Source: Myxococcales bacterium (GTDB taxonomy: Bacteria; Myxococcota_A; Polyangia; Haliangiales; Haliangiaceae). From it: a DNA stretch of 64,000 nt. This document shows, one piece after another, positions 1 to 10,549 of the stretch (within the stretch, counting starts at the first letter, position 1; each line of letters starts with the position of its first letter). The DNA is taken from positions 1-64,000 of the forward strand of contig JADJJK010000007.1 in the NCBI GenBank assembly GCA_016706545.1. The letters are read 5' to 3'. The notes below the pieces were generated by a model that worked only from the letters and a program-made list of their open reading frames with translations, was not told the origin of the DNA and made no database searches. Both the position numbers and the translations under genes were made by a program.

Positions 1-105
1 CCCGCATCTCCGCATCTCACATCTCCCGCCTCTCCCGCATCTCCCGCATCTCCCGCATCTCCCGCATCTCCCGCATCTCCCGCATCTCCCGCATCTCCCG
101 CATCT
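1..105 (+). repeat. 9-bp tandem repeat coding Pro-Ala-Ser
   Basis: The unit CCCGCATCT is repeated eight times without error from 34 to 105, after a variant copy (GCC for GCA) at 25-33 and another exact copy at 1-9. Between them, 10-24 is out of phase with the unit, which looks like an old slippage event. The repeat lies in the open frame of the TonB-dependent receptor gene and encodes a Pro-Ala-Ser linker ahead of the plug domain. It begins at the window edge, so its full length is unknown. Confidence 0.9.
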
Positions 106-2031
106 CCGGCAGCAGCCGCCGCCAAGCAAGCCGATCCCGCACAGGCGGCGCCCGCGGAGGGCCGCGCCGCTGGTGACGCCGCGACGTCCCCGACACAGAG
201 CGCAGACCCAGGCGACGCCGGTCTGACCATGGAAGAGGCCGCCGCGCTGTCGGAGGCCGAGGTCATCGAGGTGTGGGCCGAGCGGCCGGACAAGCCCTTT
301 GACCGCGACACCAAGCTGCGCCTCACCGGCGCAGAGCTCGCAGCTCGCGGCGCCACTGACCTTGGGACCGCGCTGGCGCTGTTGCCAGATGTCACCGTGC
401 GCGAGGGAGGGCGAGGCGGCTTCAACATCGACGTGCGCGGCGCGCGCAAGGGCTCGGTGCGCATCCTCCTCGACGGGGTCAGCGTCAGCGATCCGTATTA
501 CGGCACGTTCGATGTCTCCACCATCCCGATCACCGACATCGAGCAGATCCGAGTCTCGACCTCGCCGTCATCGCCCATCGACGGCCCCGGCGGGCCGGGC
601 GGGGTCGTCGAGGTCCATACGCGCGACGCCATCGGGCCGCAGCTCGTGCGGGCCCGGCTCACCACCGACAGCGGCCCCGGCGCCAGCGTGTCGACCTCGG
701 CGCGGGTGGCGCTGGGCGCGCATTCGGCGCTGCGGCTGTCGATGGCCGGCGCGGCCGGGGCGCGGGACTTCTCGCTGCCCATGGACACAGAGCTCGGGGA
801 GTCGCGCCGCAGCGCCACGTTCGCGAGCCGCCTGGAGCACCGGCGCGGGGATCGCCGCCTTGCCCTCGACGCCGGGGTGGATGATCGGCGCTACATCTCG
901 CCGCCCAGCGACGAGCGCATCGGCACCATCTTGCTCATCGACCGCGAGACCACGCTGCGCGCCCAGGCGGCGGCCGATGACAAGCTGGGCGCCCTGCAGC
1001 TCCAGGCTCGCGGGTGGGTTGACCGCTTGCACCGGCAGTCTCGCTTCTTCCTGGATCCGGCGCTCACCGACCAGTCCTCGGCCGAGGATCTGCGCGCGCT
1101 GCGGGTGGGCGGACAGGCGCTGGTGACCCGGCCGCTCGGGCGCTGGGCGCGCTGGGCCGCGTCCGCGACGGTGGATCGCGACTCCGCCGACGTGTCCTAC
1201 GGAGAAGGGCGCGTGGCGAAGGGCGACGCCACTCTCACCGAGCTGGCGGGCGACCTGCAGCTCGAGCGGCCAGGCCTGCTCGTCGATGGCGCGGTGGGGG
1301 TCGCCGTGCCCTTTGGCATCGACGCCAGCCCGTGGCTCGAGGGCAAGCTCGACGTGCGCTACCGGCCCGCCACCGGGGTGGAGCTCGCGGCCATCGCGGC
1401 GCGCAAGGGCCGCACGCCGAGCCTGCGCGAGCGCTTCGATCCGCAGACCGGCAACGAGGAGCTGTCGCCCGAGCTCGCCCATCACGCCGAGCTGCGCCTG
1501 GCCATCGAGCAGGAGCGGCCGGTGGGCGGGCGGCGCGCCAGCGTGCGCCTCGAGGCCGCGCCCTATGTGCGCCGCACGCGCGGCACCGTGCGCATGGATC
1601 CCAAGCTCGGCATGCAGGTCAACCTTGGCCAGCTCGACGTGCGCGGGGTGGACACCAGCGTGCGCGTGGCGCTGGACGCCCGGCTCGAGGCCGGCGGTGG
1701 CTACTCCTACATCTTCGCGACCAGCGATCTCACCGGCGACGATCCGCTGGACCGGCTGCCGCGCCATCGCTTCGACACCTGGCTGCGCGTCACGCCGCCG
1801 GGGCCGATCACGGCGCTGGGACACCTGCGCTACCTCGGTCGCCGCATCGATCAGACCGAGACGCTCGGCGCCTACACCACGCTCGAGGTCAGCGCCACTG
1901 CGCAGCTTGGCTCGGCGTACCTGGCGGTCGTGCGCGTCGACGATGTCCTGGACGTGCGACCGGAGACCCGCAGCGGCTATCACGCCGCGGGGCGCGTGGT
2001 GACGGTGCTGCTGCAGGGCACCTGGCAGTAG
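1..2031 (+). CDS. TonB-dependent receptor, 5' partial
   Basis: Outer-membrane TonB-dependent receptor, presumably energised import of an unidentified substrate. The frame is open back to base 1, so the start and signal peptide lie upstream; the ATG at 229 is probably internal. Visible order over 676 residues: Pro-Ala-Ser repeat (to about 35), Ala/Pro-rich linker, a plug domain from about 107 to 205 with the typical LLPDVTVREG and ILLDGVSVSDP stretches, then a long Arg/Asp/Leu-rich region of alternating polarity fitting a beta-barrel, ending GTWQ. The low-complexity N-terminus suggests an extra domain upstream of the plug, as in receptors fused to a repeat or carboxypeptidase-like domain. The LapA-like gene follows after 101 bp. 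Confidence 0.85.
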   Translation, partial: PASPHLTSPASPASPASPASPASPASPASPASPASPAAAAAKQADPAQAAPAEGRAAGDAATSPTQSADPGDAGLTMEEAAALSEAEVIEVWAERPDKPFDRDTKLRLTGAELAARGATDLGTALALLPDVTVREGGRGGFNIDVRGARKGSVRILLDGVSVSDPYYGTFDVSTIPITDIEQIRVSTSPSSPIDGPGGPGGVVEVHTRDAIGPQLVRARLTTDSGPGASVSTSARVALGAHSALRLSMAGAAGARDFSLPMDTELGESRRSATFASRLEHRRGDRRLALDAGVDDRRYISPPSDERIGTILLIDRETTLRAQAAADDKLGALQLQARGWVDRLHRQSRFFLDPALTDQSSAEDLRALRVGGQALVTRPLGRWARWAASATVDRDSADVSYGEGRVAKGDATLTELAGDLQLERPGLLVDGAVGVAVPFGIDASPWLEGKLDVRYRPATGVELAAIAARKGRTPSLRERFDPQTGNEELSPELAHHAELRLAIEQERPVGGRRASVRLEAAPYVRRTRGTVRMDPKLGMQVNLGQLDVRGVDTSVRVALDARLEAGGGYSYIFATSDLTGDDPLDRLPRHRFDTWLRVTPPGPITALGHLRYLGRRIDQTETLGAYTTLEVSATAQLGSAYLAVVRVDDVLDVRPETRSGYHAAGRVVTVLLQGTWQ

Positions 2032-2132
2032 CGCGCCGCGGCGCGAGCTGGTGGCGACAGGCGGCCTGCGCCGTTGGCTCACGCGGGATTGCGAGCTAGC
2101 ATGCTCGCGATGGCCCGCGTGACAAAGCGCCC

Positions 2133-2693
2133 ATGATTCGGTGGCTTCGATTGGCCGCGGCGGCGACCGTGATCGCCAGCTTGATCGCGCTGGGGATCGG
2201 CGCCGGCCTGTTCGTGGTGGCCAACGGCGGCTGGGTGCCGGTCCGGGTGCCGCCGTGGCTGACCCAGCTCCTGGGCGACCGCCCGCACGAGGTCTGGTTG
2301 CCGGCGTTGTTCATCGGGTGGCTGGCCAGCGCGCTGCTGGCTGTCGCGCTGCTGCTCGGCAGCCTGTCGTACGTGTGGCGTCGGCGACAGTACGAGTCGC
2401 TGATCGGTCGCCTGGAGCGGGAGCTGGCCAAGCTGCGCAACCTGCCGTTCACGGAGCCCGCGCCGCTAGAAGACCTGCCCGAGACGCCGGATCCGGAGGC
2501 CGCCAGGGTGATGGCGGAGTTCATCGGCGGGCCCCCGCCCCTGGAGGGGCCCGCTCACCAGGCGGAGCTCGAGGACGCGCCAGCCGAGCCCGATGAGCCG
2601 GGCGCGCACGATGAGCCGGGCGCGCACGACGAGCGCGGCGAGCGCGGCGCGACGGCACCTGGCGCCGCACCTACCCAGCAGGGCGCTGGCTGA
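2133..2693 (+). CDS. LapA-domain membrane protein
   Basis: Small inner-membrane protein of 186 residues resembling LapA (DUF1049 family). Two hydrophobic segments, about 7-30 and 55-80, are joined by a short loop with two Trp. They are followed by a short charged helix (ESLIGRLERELAKL) of the kind that follows the second LapA helix. The C-terminal 60 residues are acidic and Pro/Gly-rich, with a repeated DEPGAH unit. It overlaps the next gene by one base (TGATG), and that gene looks like LapB. LapA and LapB are paired in enterobacteria, where they tune lipopolysaccharide synthesis. The function here is inferred from domain and pairing only. Confidence 0.75.
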   Translation: MIRWLRLAAAATVIASLIALGIGAGLFVVANGGWVPVRVPPWLTQLLGDRPHEVWLPALFIGWLASALLAVALLLGSLSYVWRRRQYESLIGRLERELAKLRNLPFTEPAPLEDLPETPDPEAARVMAEFIGGPPPLEGPAHQAELEDAPAEPDEPGAHDEPGAHDERGERGATAPGAAPTQQGAG

Positions 2694-4319
2694 TGACCAC
2701 CGCGCTGGTCCTCGCGCTGGTGGCGGTGGGTGCGCTGGCAGCAGGTCTGCTGGTCGGGCGCTACTACGTCCCCGACGATCGTCAGGTTCGCCGGGGCGTG
2801 CGCCATGGCCGCGCGTACCTGCGCGCGCTGTCCAGCGTGCTGGCACGGGACGCCGAGGGCGCGATCCTGACGCTGCGCGAGGTGGTCAACGAGAACATCG
2901 ACGACCCGGAGCCGTACTTTGCCCTGGGCGCGTTGTTTCGCAGCCGGGGCGAGACCGAGCGAGCGATCCGCGTGCATCAGGCGCTGGCGCTGCGCTTACG
3001 AGGAGCAAGGGCGCTTTGGCGACGCCGCGGGCATGCTGCGCCGGCTCGCCAAGCTCCTCGGTGAGGAGCCAGGCGCCCGCGAGCATCACCTGCGCGTGGC
3101 CGCGGCGCAGACCGCGGTGGCGCGGGGCGATCTGGACTCCGCCAGGCACTGGCTCAAGGAGGCCAGCGACTGCCCAGAAGGCGAGTCCGCGCACTACCTC
3201 GTGGCGGCTGCGGAGCTGGCCAGCGCTCGCGGCAAGCCGGCTGGCGCGCGTGAGCACCTGCAGGCGGCGCTGCGCGCAGCGCCTGGGCTGGCGGTCAAGC
3301 TATGGCCTCGCCTGTGGACCGCGGAGCTCACGCTCGCCCAGGAGCGCGCGGCGCACGGCCGCGGCGGCGCCCCGGACGAAACCGAAGCGCTCGACGAAGC
3401 GGCTGACGAAGCGGCTGACGATGCGGCCGACGGCGCGCTGCCCCAGGGCAGCGACGAACGAGCCAGCGAACGAGCGAACGAACGAGCCAGCGAACGACCT
3501 GTTGACGGCCCCGCCCAAGGCGCGCTCGCCGAACTCGCCGAGCCCAGCCGCGAAGCAAGCGCGGTGGCCGCCGCGCCCGCGACCGCCTTGACCTCGGCGC
3601 CGACCGTCGGAGGAGCCGCCACGCTGGCGCTCGCGAGCGATGACCCCGCCGCTGCCGCCGCGTGCGCGCGGGTCGACGCGCAGCTACGCGCGCTCTCGGC
3701 GGCCGGGCAGGAGAGCGGCGCCGACACGCTGGCGCTGGCGCTGGCGCGGGTGGCGCTGGCGCAGGCCGAGCCGACCTCGGCGGTCAGCGCCCGCGCGCTC
3801 GCGGCGCTCGCCGAGGCCCATCCCGGTTCGCTGGTGGCGCAGGTCGTCGCCGCGCGGTTGGCGCTCGCGCGCGGCGATCACGCCGAGATCGCCGCGTGCC
3901 TGGCGCGCTTGACGGCCGCCCCGGGGCCTCTGGCGCAGCTCGCGGATGGGCGCTGGCGCTGCCGCGCGTGCGGCAAGGTCACCTCGCAGTTCGCGTGGCG
4001 CTGCCCCGGCTGTCGTCGGTGGGCGACGATGGCGTTCGACGTCGACCTCGAGCGCACGGCGGTGCTGCCTCGCGAGCGCCGCGGCGGCCGGCGGCGGCCA
4101 GACGGCTCGTCGCCAAGTGCGTCGCTCGCGTCGTCGACGTCGTTCGCGTCGGGGGCAGGCGGGCAGGGGGCGTCGCAGTCGCTGCCGTCGCCTGGCCTCC
4201 TGGGCGGCTTGACCGAGGATGAGATCGCCGCGCGAGACCGTAAGCGATCGGTGCTGGGCCGTGCCGCGAGCTGGATCTCCGGAGTATGGTCGGGTACCAG
4301 AGGGCCTAGCTCGAGATGA
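2693..4319 (+). CDS. lapB: LapB-like TPR protein with rubredoxin-type zinc knuckle, frameshifted
   Basis: Resembles LapB/YciM: one N-terminal membrane helix (residues 4-21), tetratricopeptide-like helices, and a C-terminal double knuckle CRAC...CPGC at about 422-440 that matches the LapB rubredoxin-type metal site. In E. coli LapB recruits FtsH to degrade LpxC. The frame breaks near 2996: removing one of two T bases (2996-2997) joins ALALR to YEEQGRFGDAAG and gives a 541-residue protein, longer than the usual 390 or so. The extra length is an Ala/Asp/Glu/Arg low-complexity insert (about 3380-3620) and a Ser/Gly-rich tail. The stop overlaps the next start as ATGA, so translation of the two is probably coupled. 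Confidence 0.75.
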
Positions 4320-5830
4320 CTTCCACCGAACCGCGTGATCCTTCTTCGTCCCAGACCTCGCCGGGGGCCTCACCCTCGTCGTCTGGCGCCTCGTCTGTTT
4401 CGTCGGGCTCGTCGGGCTCGCCGTCTGGCGCCTCGGCCGTGCCGGCCGGTCCCAGCGCAGATCTCGGCGGCAGCGGGCCGGTCCGCCGCTTGCCGGGCCA
4501 GACCGGTGGGCCGCTGCGTCGGTTCCTGTCGCGCTGGGGCTTCCCGCTGTTCTTGCTCCTCATCTTGGTGCTCGGCCGGCGCGTGCTGCTGCCGTTCGTG
4601 TTCGCTGGCCTCATCGCTTATATCCTCTCGCCGGTGGTGCGCTGGATGGCGGAGCGCCGCGATGGCACGCGCCGCCTGCACCGCGGCATCGCCATCGTCC
4701 TCTGCTACATCGTCTTCATCTCGGCGATCGTCGGCTTCTTGTTCCTGCTGGTGCCGCGCTTGTCCAAGGACGTGGCGCGCATCGGCTCGGAGGCCCCGGC
4801 GTTGCTCAAGCGCGTCAATGAAGAGTGGGCACCGCAGGCGGCGCAGTGGGTGGAGAAGCGCGTGAAGCTGTCCCCGGCGCAGCCAGCGCCAGCCGAGCCT
4901 CCCATCGTCGCGGATGTGCCGCTGCCGCCTGGCACCGCGTTCACGCTGACCCCGCTGCCCGATGGCCGCTACGCCATGAGCATGACTCCAAGCGGCGTCC
5001 AGGTCCGCCCGCTCCCCAACGGCGGCTTCCACCTGCAGACGGAAGAGAAGCCGCCTGAGCCCGCGACCATGGAGGACAAGATCCGCGCCCTGGCCAGCAA
5101 GGGCCTGGCGTCGCTGCAGTCGCGCCTGGACGACGTGGTGCGGCTGGGCCAGCGGCTGCTCGCCGGGATCATCAAGGGCATCTTCACGTTCTTCCTGACC
5201 CTCATGATCGGCGCCTTCATCCTCATCGACATGGAGAAGGTCCACGCCTTCCTGCGCAGCATGTTCCCGCCCAACGCGCGCGACGACTATGACGTCATCA
5301 TCGCCGGGATCGACCGCGGCCTCTCGGGCGTGATTCGCGGCCAGCTCCTCATCTGCCTCATCAACGGCATCCTGACCTACATCGGCCTCATGATCTTCGG
5401 GATCAAGTACTCGCTGATCCTGGCGGTGGTCGCGGGCGTGATGAGCCTCATCCCGATCTTCGGCTCCATCCTGTCGACCATCCCCATCGTGCTGGCGTCG
5501 CTGGTCTCCGGTGAGCATGGGCTCGACATCTTTCGCGCCGTCGCCATGACCGCGTGGATCGTCGGCATCCACTTCATCGAAGCCAACCTGCTCAACCCCA
5601 AGATCATCGGCACCGCCGCCAAGATCCACCCGGTGCTGGTGATCTTCTCGCTCATCCTCGGCGAGCACAGCTATGGCCTGGTCGGCGCGCTGCTGGCGGT
5701 GCCGGTCTTGTCCACCATCCAGGTCGTGTTTTTGTTTCTGTACCGCAAGGCCTGGAAAGAGGTGCCGCGGCGAGGCCCAGACTCCGGGTCAGCTCCACGC
5801 ATCGACAGCGGCCCCGTGGCGCGGCCGTGA
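4316..5830 (+). CDS. AI-2E/PerM-family transporter
   Basis: Polytopic inner-membrane protein of 504 residues of the AI-2E transporter (PerM, UPF0118) family. It starts with a 60-residue Ser/Gly/Pro-rich cytoplasmic tail, then paired hydrophobic helices, a soluble section between about 180 and 265, and a C-terminal bundle with the family-typical glycine-rich VVAGVMSLIPIFGSILSTIP segment and a late FIEANLLNPKIIG stretch. The family contains quorum-signal exporters, Na+/H+ antiporters and many members of unknown substrate, so no substrate is assigned. It starts in the ATGA overlap with the LapB-like gene. Confidence 0.88.
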   Translation: MTSTEPRDPSSSQTSPGASPSSSGASSVSSGSSGSPSGASAVPAGPSADLGGSGPVRRLPGQTGGPLRRFLSRWGFPLFLLLILVLGRRVLLPFVFAGLIAYILSPVVRWMAERRDGTRRLHRGIAIVLCYIVFISAIVGFLFLLVPRLSKDVARIGSEAPALLKRVNEEWAPQAAQWVEKRVKLSPAQPAPAEPPIVADVPLPPGTAFTLTPLPDGRYAMSMTPSGVQVRPLPNGGFHLQTEEKPPEPATMEDKIRALASKGLASLQSRLDDVVRLGQRLLAGIIKGIFTFFLTLMIGAFILIDMEKVHAFLRSMFPPNARDDYDVIIAGIDRGLSGVIRGQLLICLINGILTYIGLMIFGIKYSLILAVVAGVMSLIPIFGSILSTIPIVLASLVSGEHGLDIFRAVAMTAWIVGIHFIEANLLNPKIIGTAAKIHPVLVIFSLILGEHSYGLVGALLAVPVLSTIQVVFLFLYRKAWKEVPRRGPDSGSAPRIDSGPVARP

Positions 5831-5894
5831 TCTTGGCCATGCTGGCAGGGGACGCAGGTTGAACCACCGGCTCCTGGGTGGTACGTCCTTCTGC

Positions 5895-7352
5895 ATGAGT
5901 TGCTCGCCGCTGGCACTGGGAACCTTGGCAACCCTGCTGGGCGCGACCACGGCGCTGGCGGCGCCTGGTGCGCCGGCGCCCGCCGCGCCAGCTCCCGTCG
6001 CGCCGACAGACGCGCCGACAGACGCGCCGCTGGATCCCTACGCGCCCGTCGCGCCGGCCCCAGCCGCGCCCGTCGCGCCGGCCCCCGCCGCGCCCGTCGC
6101 GCCGGCCCCCGCCGCGCCCGTCGCGCCGGCCCCAGCCGCATCCGCACCCGCACCATCGGCGCCAGCGCCCGCCCTCGATGCAGGGGAGGCTCGCCTCGCC
6201 GAGGAGATCGCGTTTGCGCTGGCGACGCGCGCGCAGGAGCTCCTGGACGCCAAGCAGTACGCTGACGCCCGGCAGCTCGCGACCGAGGCGGCGTCGCGCA
6301 GCCCTCGAGGAGTTGCAGCCGAGCGCGCGCAGCTCATCATCCGCGCGGCCAACGCCGCGCTTGGCGTGGCCACCGCAGAGCCGGCGCCCCCGCAGGGGGA
6401 CGTGGGCTCCTCTGAAGTCCCTGATGGGCCGCCGGTGGAGCGCGACCCGGACGACCACGGCGTCGCGGCGGATCTGCCCTCGCCGCGCCTGCACGCCATG
6501 ATCCACGGCGGCCTGGCCGGCGGCCTCGCCGGCGCCACGCTCGGCAGCCTCGCGGATGACTCCGCCGGCGTCGAGGTCGCGCTGGGCGCCGCTGGCGCCG
6601 CCGCCGGCGCGTACTTTGCGCCACGGCTCCTGCGCCGGTTCGATGTCGAGCAGGTTCGCACCATGGGCAGCGCGGCCCTCTGGGGCGGGGTGGTCGGCGG
6701 CATCCTGGCTGACGTCACAACCAGCCTGACGGACACCTCGCCGCGCGAGGTCTTGCTGGGCGCCACGCTCGGCTCCGCCGCGGCGTCCGCGGGCGGGTAC
6801 TACCTGGCCCGCGCTCACACCTACACGCGCGGCGACGTCGCGCTGATCGACACCCTCGCCGGCATGGGCGCCGTGGGCGGCCTCACCCTGGGCCTGGCCA
6901 TGCAACCCATCGAGACCGAGGGGTACTCGCTCAACGCCGCGTTCGGGGTCTCCGCCGGGGTCCTCGCGGGCATGTTCTTCGCGCCCAAGACCAACACCAC
7001 CCCTCGTCGAATGTCCCGGGTGGCGGGGCTCGCCGCCGCGGGCGCCGCGCTACCCTGGCTCGCGTCCCCGCTGTTCTCCGCGGGGGACACCAACAACGAC
7101 GAGCAAGTGGTGGGCCTCGTGTCCACCGTGGGGCTCCTGGCTGGGGCGTACCTCGGCTTTCGCTTCACCGCTGGCCTTGACGTGGACAAGGACGTGCCGC
7201 TGGGCAAGCGCAAGCAGGTGGATGACGCGCCGCTGGCGCTCTTGCGGCGCTCGTCGGCTGGTCGCCTCGCGGCTGGCGGCCTGGCCGTGCGGACATCCCA
7301 GCAAGCCCCGCAGCCGGCCTATCTCGTGGACGTGGTGGCCGGCCGCTTCTGA
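5895..7352 (+). CDS. Secreted Gly/Ala-rich protein of unknown function
   Basis: Not recognised. From ATG 5895 it has 485 residues with a probable signal peptide ending near TTALAA. A TTG at 5859 in the same frame, preceded by purine-rich GCAGG, would add NHRLLGGTSFC and supply a basic n-region, so the start is uncertain. After the signal come four VAPAPAAP units, a single TPR-like helix pair (about 85-145), then five or six Gly/Ala-rich segments alternating with short charged turns. These resemble glycine-zipper or membrane-spanning hairpins rather than a soluble enzyme. Likely envelope-located. It is 64 bp downstream of the permease gene and convergent with the methyltransferase gene. Confidence 0.65.
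   Translation: MSCSPLALGTLATLLGATTALAAPGAPAPAAPAPVAPTDAPTDAPLDPYAPVAPAPAAPVAPAPAAPVAPAPAAPVAPAPAASAPAPSAPAPALDAGEARLAEEIAFALATRAQELLDAKQYADARQLATEAASRSPRGVAAERAQLIIRAANAALGVATAEPAPPQGDVGSSEVPDGPPVERDPDDHGVAADLPSPRLHAMIHGGLAGGLAGATLGSLADDSAGVEVALGAAGAAAGAYFAPRLLRRFDVEQVRTMGSAALWGGVVGGILADVTTSLTDTSPREVLLGATLGSAAASAGGYYLARAHTYTRGDVALIDTLAGMGAVGGLTLGLAMQPIETEGYSLNAAFGVSAGVLAGMFFAPKTNTTPRRMSRVAGLAAAGAALPWLASPLFSAGDTNNDEQVVGLVSTVGLLAGAYLGFRFTAGLDVDKDVPLGKRKQVDDAPLALLRRSSAGRLAAGGLAVRTSQQAPQPAYLVDVVAGRF
6042..6137 (+). repeat. 24-bp repeat, four copies, coding APVAPAPA
   Basis: Four consecutive 24-bp units encode A-P-V-A-P-A-P-A and differ only by single A/C changes. They form the proline-rich linker just after the signal peptide of the secreted protein. 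This looks like a spacer able to cross the periplasm or peptidoglycan. Confidence 0.85.
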
Positions 7353-7356
7353 CCGG

Positions 7357-8157
<801 letters not shown>

Positions 8158-8247
8158 AGCGCCTGGGTTATCGCATCGGCGGCGCCGCGAAGCCCAGATC
8201 CGGTCGCCGGTTTCGCCGCGGTTTCGAGCCGCAGCGTGGCGTCCCGT

Positions 8248-10392
8248 CTATCGGGGCGGGCCCGCGACCGCTGGCAAGACGTCGAGATCCACCTCGAAGG
8301 TCGTGTCATCGACGGGGACGTTGACCTGGATCAGGTGGTGCCCCGCGACCTCGAACTTGTGGCTGAACGAGTAGCCGGAGAGGGTCTTGGCCTTGGCGTC
8401 AAAGCCGGCGAACTTGCCGGCCGGATCTTGCACCGTGATCACGATCTCTTCGTCGGTGAGCGGGGTGCTCTCGTTCCACAGCTCCAGCTCCACTGCCGCC
8501 GCCATCCCGGCGGTCAGTCGGGCCGGCAAGCGCATGCGCATGGACACGTTCTCCGACCCCATCATCACGTCGCGCTGCTCGGGCTGCTCGGGCGCCGCGG
8601 GTCGCGCGGGTTCACGCATCCAGCGCAGCGCGACGACGGCGCACAGCGCGATCGTCACCACCGCGCCAGCCCCCGCGGCCACTCGCCAGCGTGGGGCCTG
8701 TCGCGCCGTGACCATGGTTCGCACTTGCCCTGCGCTGTGCGCCTTGGCGTTCGCGTTGGCGCGCGTGGCGGCCTCGCCGCGTGGCGACAAGGCGATGGGA
8801 TCCGCCAGGCTCCAGGGCGCCAGCGCGGGGAAGCCGGGCGCCGCCCTCCCGTCCGCCTCCGGGCGAGTTGCCGACGCAGGCTCTCCCAGCGGGGCTCGCC
8901 AGGTGGACGCCGCGCCAATGGCAGCGGGCGCGGCTGCGCCGGGCTTGCCCGGCTGGCCGGCGGCAGGCGGCGAGCGTCGGGCGGGCGGGGCTTCATGCCC
9001 GGCTTTGGATGCGTCGCCGGTCGCGGCGTCGGTCGGGTTGCCGGTCGCGTTGCCGGTCGCGGCGTCAGTCGCCTCGTCGGCTGGCTCCGCCTCGCTCATC
9101 GTCGCCAGCGCCGGCACCGTCACCGAAGCGCTCGCCATCGCGGGGTCGGTTCGCTCCGCCCCGCCGGGGCCAAGCTGGGCGAGGATCTGGTCGATGCGCG
9201 CCACCACCACCTCGGCGGAGCCGATGCGTTCTTCGGCGCGCTTGCGGAGCAGGCCCGCCACCAGCGCGTCCACCGCAGGGGGAATCCCTGGCCGGCGCGA
9301 GCTCGGCGCCGGCGGCTGGCGCGTCATGTGCGCCAGCACTACCTCGAAGCCCGCGCCGTCGAAGGGCACCTCGCCGGTGAGCAGCTCGAACAACACGCAC
9401 CCGAGCGCGTACAGGTCGGTGCGGTGATCGATGTCGCGGTGCTCCCCTTGCGCTTGCTCCGGTGCCATGTAGTGCGGCGTGCCGATGACCTTCCCGCCCG
9501 CGGTCAGCCGCGTGGCGTCGGCGCTGCCTTGCTGGCCAGCGGCGATGCCGAAATCGACGATGGTGATGGTGTCCGCGCCGGTCCGATCGGTCTGCCAGAT
9601 GATATTGCTCGGCTTCAGATCGCGGTGGACCACCCCCGCGGCGTGGGTCTCGGTCAGCGCCAGCGCGATCTTGCGAGCCAGCCCCAGGGCACGGTCCACC
9701 GGCAGCGGTCCGTCGTCGAGCACCTGCGCCAGCGAGACCCCACCTAGCAGCTCCATCGCCAGGTAGGGACGGCCATCTGGCACCTCGCCCACGCCGTAGA
9801 TGGTCACCACGCTGGGGTGGCGCACCCGGGCCGCCGCGCGCGCCTCGCGCAAGAAGCGCTTCTTTAGCACCGGATCGTCCACCACGTCGAAGGTGGGGAC
9901 CTTGATCGCCACCGGCCGATCGAGCCCAAGCTGACGCCCGCGGTACACCGTGCCGCAGCCGCCGCTGCCCAGGATGGCGTCGATGGCGAAGCCGTCGACC
10001 ACGGTTCCAAGCAGCGCGGCGCGCGGATCAGGGATGGGGATCGAGTCGGCGGTGGTCGCGCCTCGCGGCAGCGCCGGAGCAGCGTCTGCGGGCGAAGCGG
10101 GGGTGCTCGCCGCGGTGCGCGGCGAAGAGGGCAGGCCGGTGCCGGACACCGTGATCCTGGCGCTGCTGGGCCGGGCGTCGCCAGGCCCGCCGGGACCGGG
10201 GCTGCCAGGTGCACCAGGTGCGCTGTCCGGTGGCGAAGAGTTTCGTCGCGCAGCGACCGCTGGTGGGAACAGGACCGTCTCCGCCAACGGTGCTACCCGC
10301 GCCGCCGCCGGGGCCGGCAGCGGCTTGCCACACGTCGGACAGAAGCTGCCGGCCTCCGTCGTGGTGTGGTGGCAATGCGGACAAGAGCGCAT
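8248..10392 (-). CDS. Transmembrane Ser/Thr protein kinase with N-terminal zinc ribbon
   Basis: Hanks-type kinase of 714 residues starting at ATG 10392 (MRSCPHC). Cys 4, 7, 18 and 21 form a zinc ribbon. After a Pro/Ala/Ser linker the catalytic domain spans about 134-403: LGSGGCGTVY P-loop, VAIK lysine 164, HRDLKPSN (His256), DFG at 280 and APE at 310, so all key residues are present. A second low-complexity linker leads to one membrane helix (about 569-591). The roughly 120 residues beyond it look beta-rich, with strand-like stretches such as VELELWNES and HLIQVNVPV, and would be extracytoplasmic, possibly a sensor. The reading frame stays open upstream into the TetR gene, but the zinc ribbon marks the natural start. 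TetR lies 157 bp upstream. Confidence 0.92.
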   Translation of the reverse strand: MRSCPHCHHTTTEAGSFCPTCGKPLPAPAAARVAPLAETVLFPPAVAARRNSSPPDSAPGAPGSPGPGGPGDARPSSARITVSGTGLPSSPRTAASTPASPADAAPALPRGATTADSIPIPDPRAALLGTVVDGFAIDAILGSGGCGTVYRGRQLGLDRPVAIKVPTFDVVDDPVLKKRFLREARAAARVRHPSVVTIYGVGEVPDGRPYLAMELLGGVSLAQVLDDGPLPVDRALGLARKIALALTETHAAGVVHRDLKPSNIIWQTDRTGADTITIVDFGIAAGQQGSADATRLTAGGKVIGTPHYMAPEQAQGEHRDIDHRTDLYALGCVLFELLTGEVPFDGAGFEVVLAHMTRQPPAPSSRRPGIPPAVDALVAGLLRKRAEERIGSAEVVVARIDQILAQLGPGGAERTDPAMASASVTVPALATMSEAEPADEATDAATGNATGNPTDAATGDASKAGHEAPPARRSPPAAGQPGKPGAAAPAAIGAASTWRAPLGEPASATRPEADGRAAPGFPALAPWSLADPIALSPRGEAATRANANAKAHSAGQVRTMVTARQAPRWRVAAGAGAVVTIALCAVVALRWMREPARPAAPEQPEQRDVMMGSENVSMRMRLPARLTAGMAAAVELELWNESTPLTDEEIVITVQDPAGKFAGFDAKAKTLSGYSFSHKFEVAGHHLIQVNVPVDDTTFEVDLDVLPAVAGPPR

Positions 10393-10549
10393 CGGGCTAC
10401 AACCTACTACGCGCCGCAGCGCCCGACGAGTCCCCTCGCCAGGCTCCGCAGCGCACGGCTCGACGCAACCAGCCGCGGTGCCTTGTGTCCAAGGCTGGTT
10501 CGCGCGTGGCCTTGTGCAAGGTCGTGGCGGCGCTGATGGTCGCCTGCCC

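Noticed and set aside
1..110. Tandem repeat considered as a CRISPR array.
   Set aside because: Units are 9 bp, contiguous and coding; no spacers. The same holds for 61216-61395.
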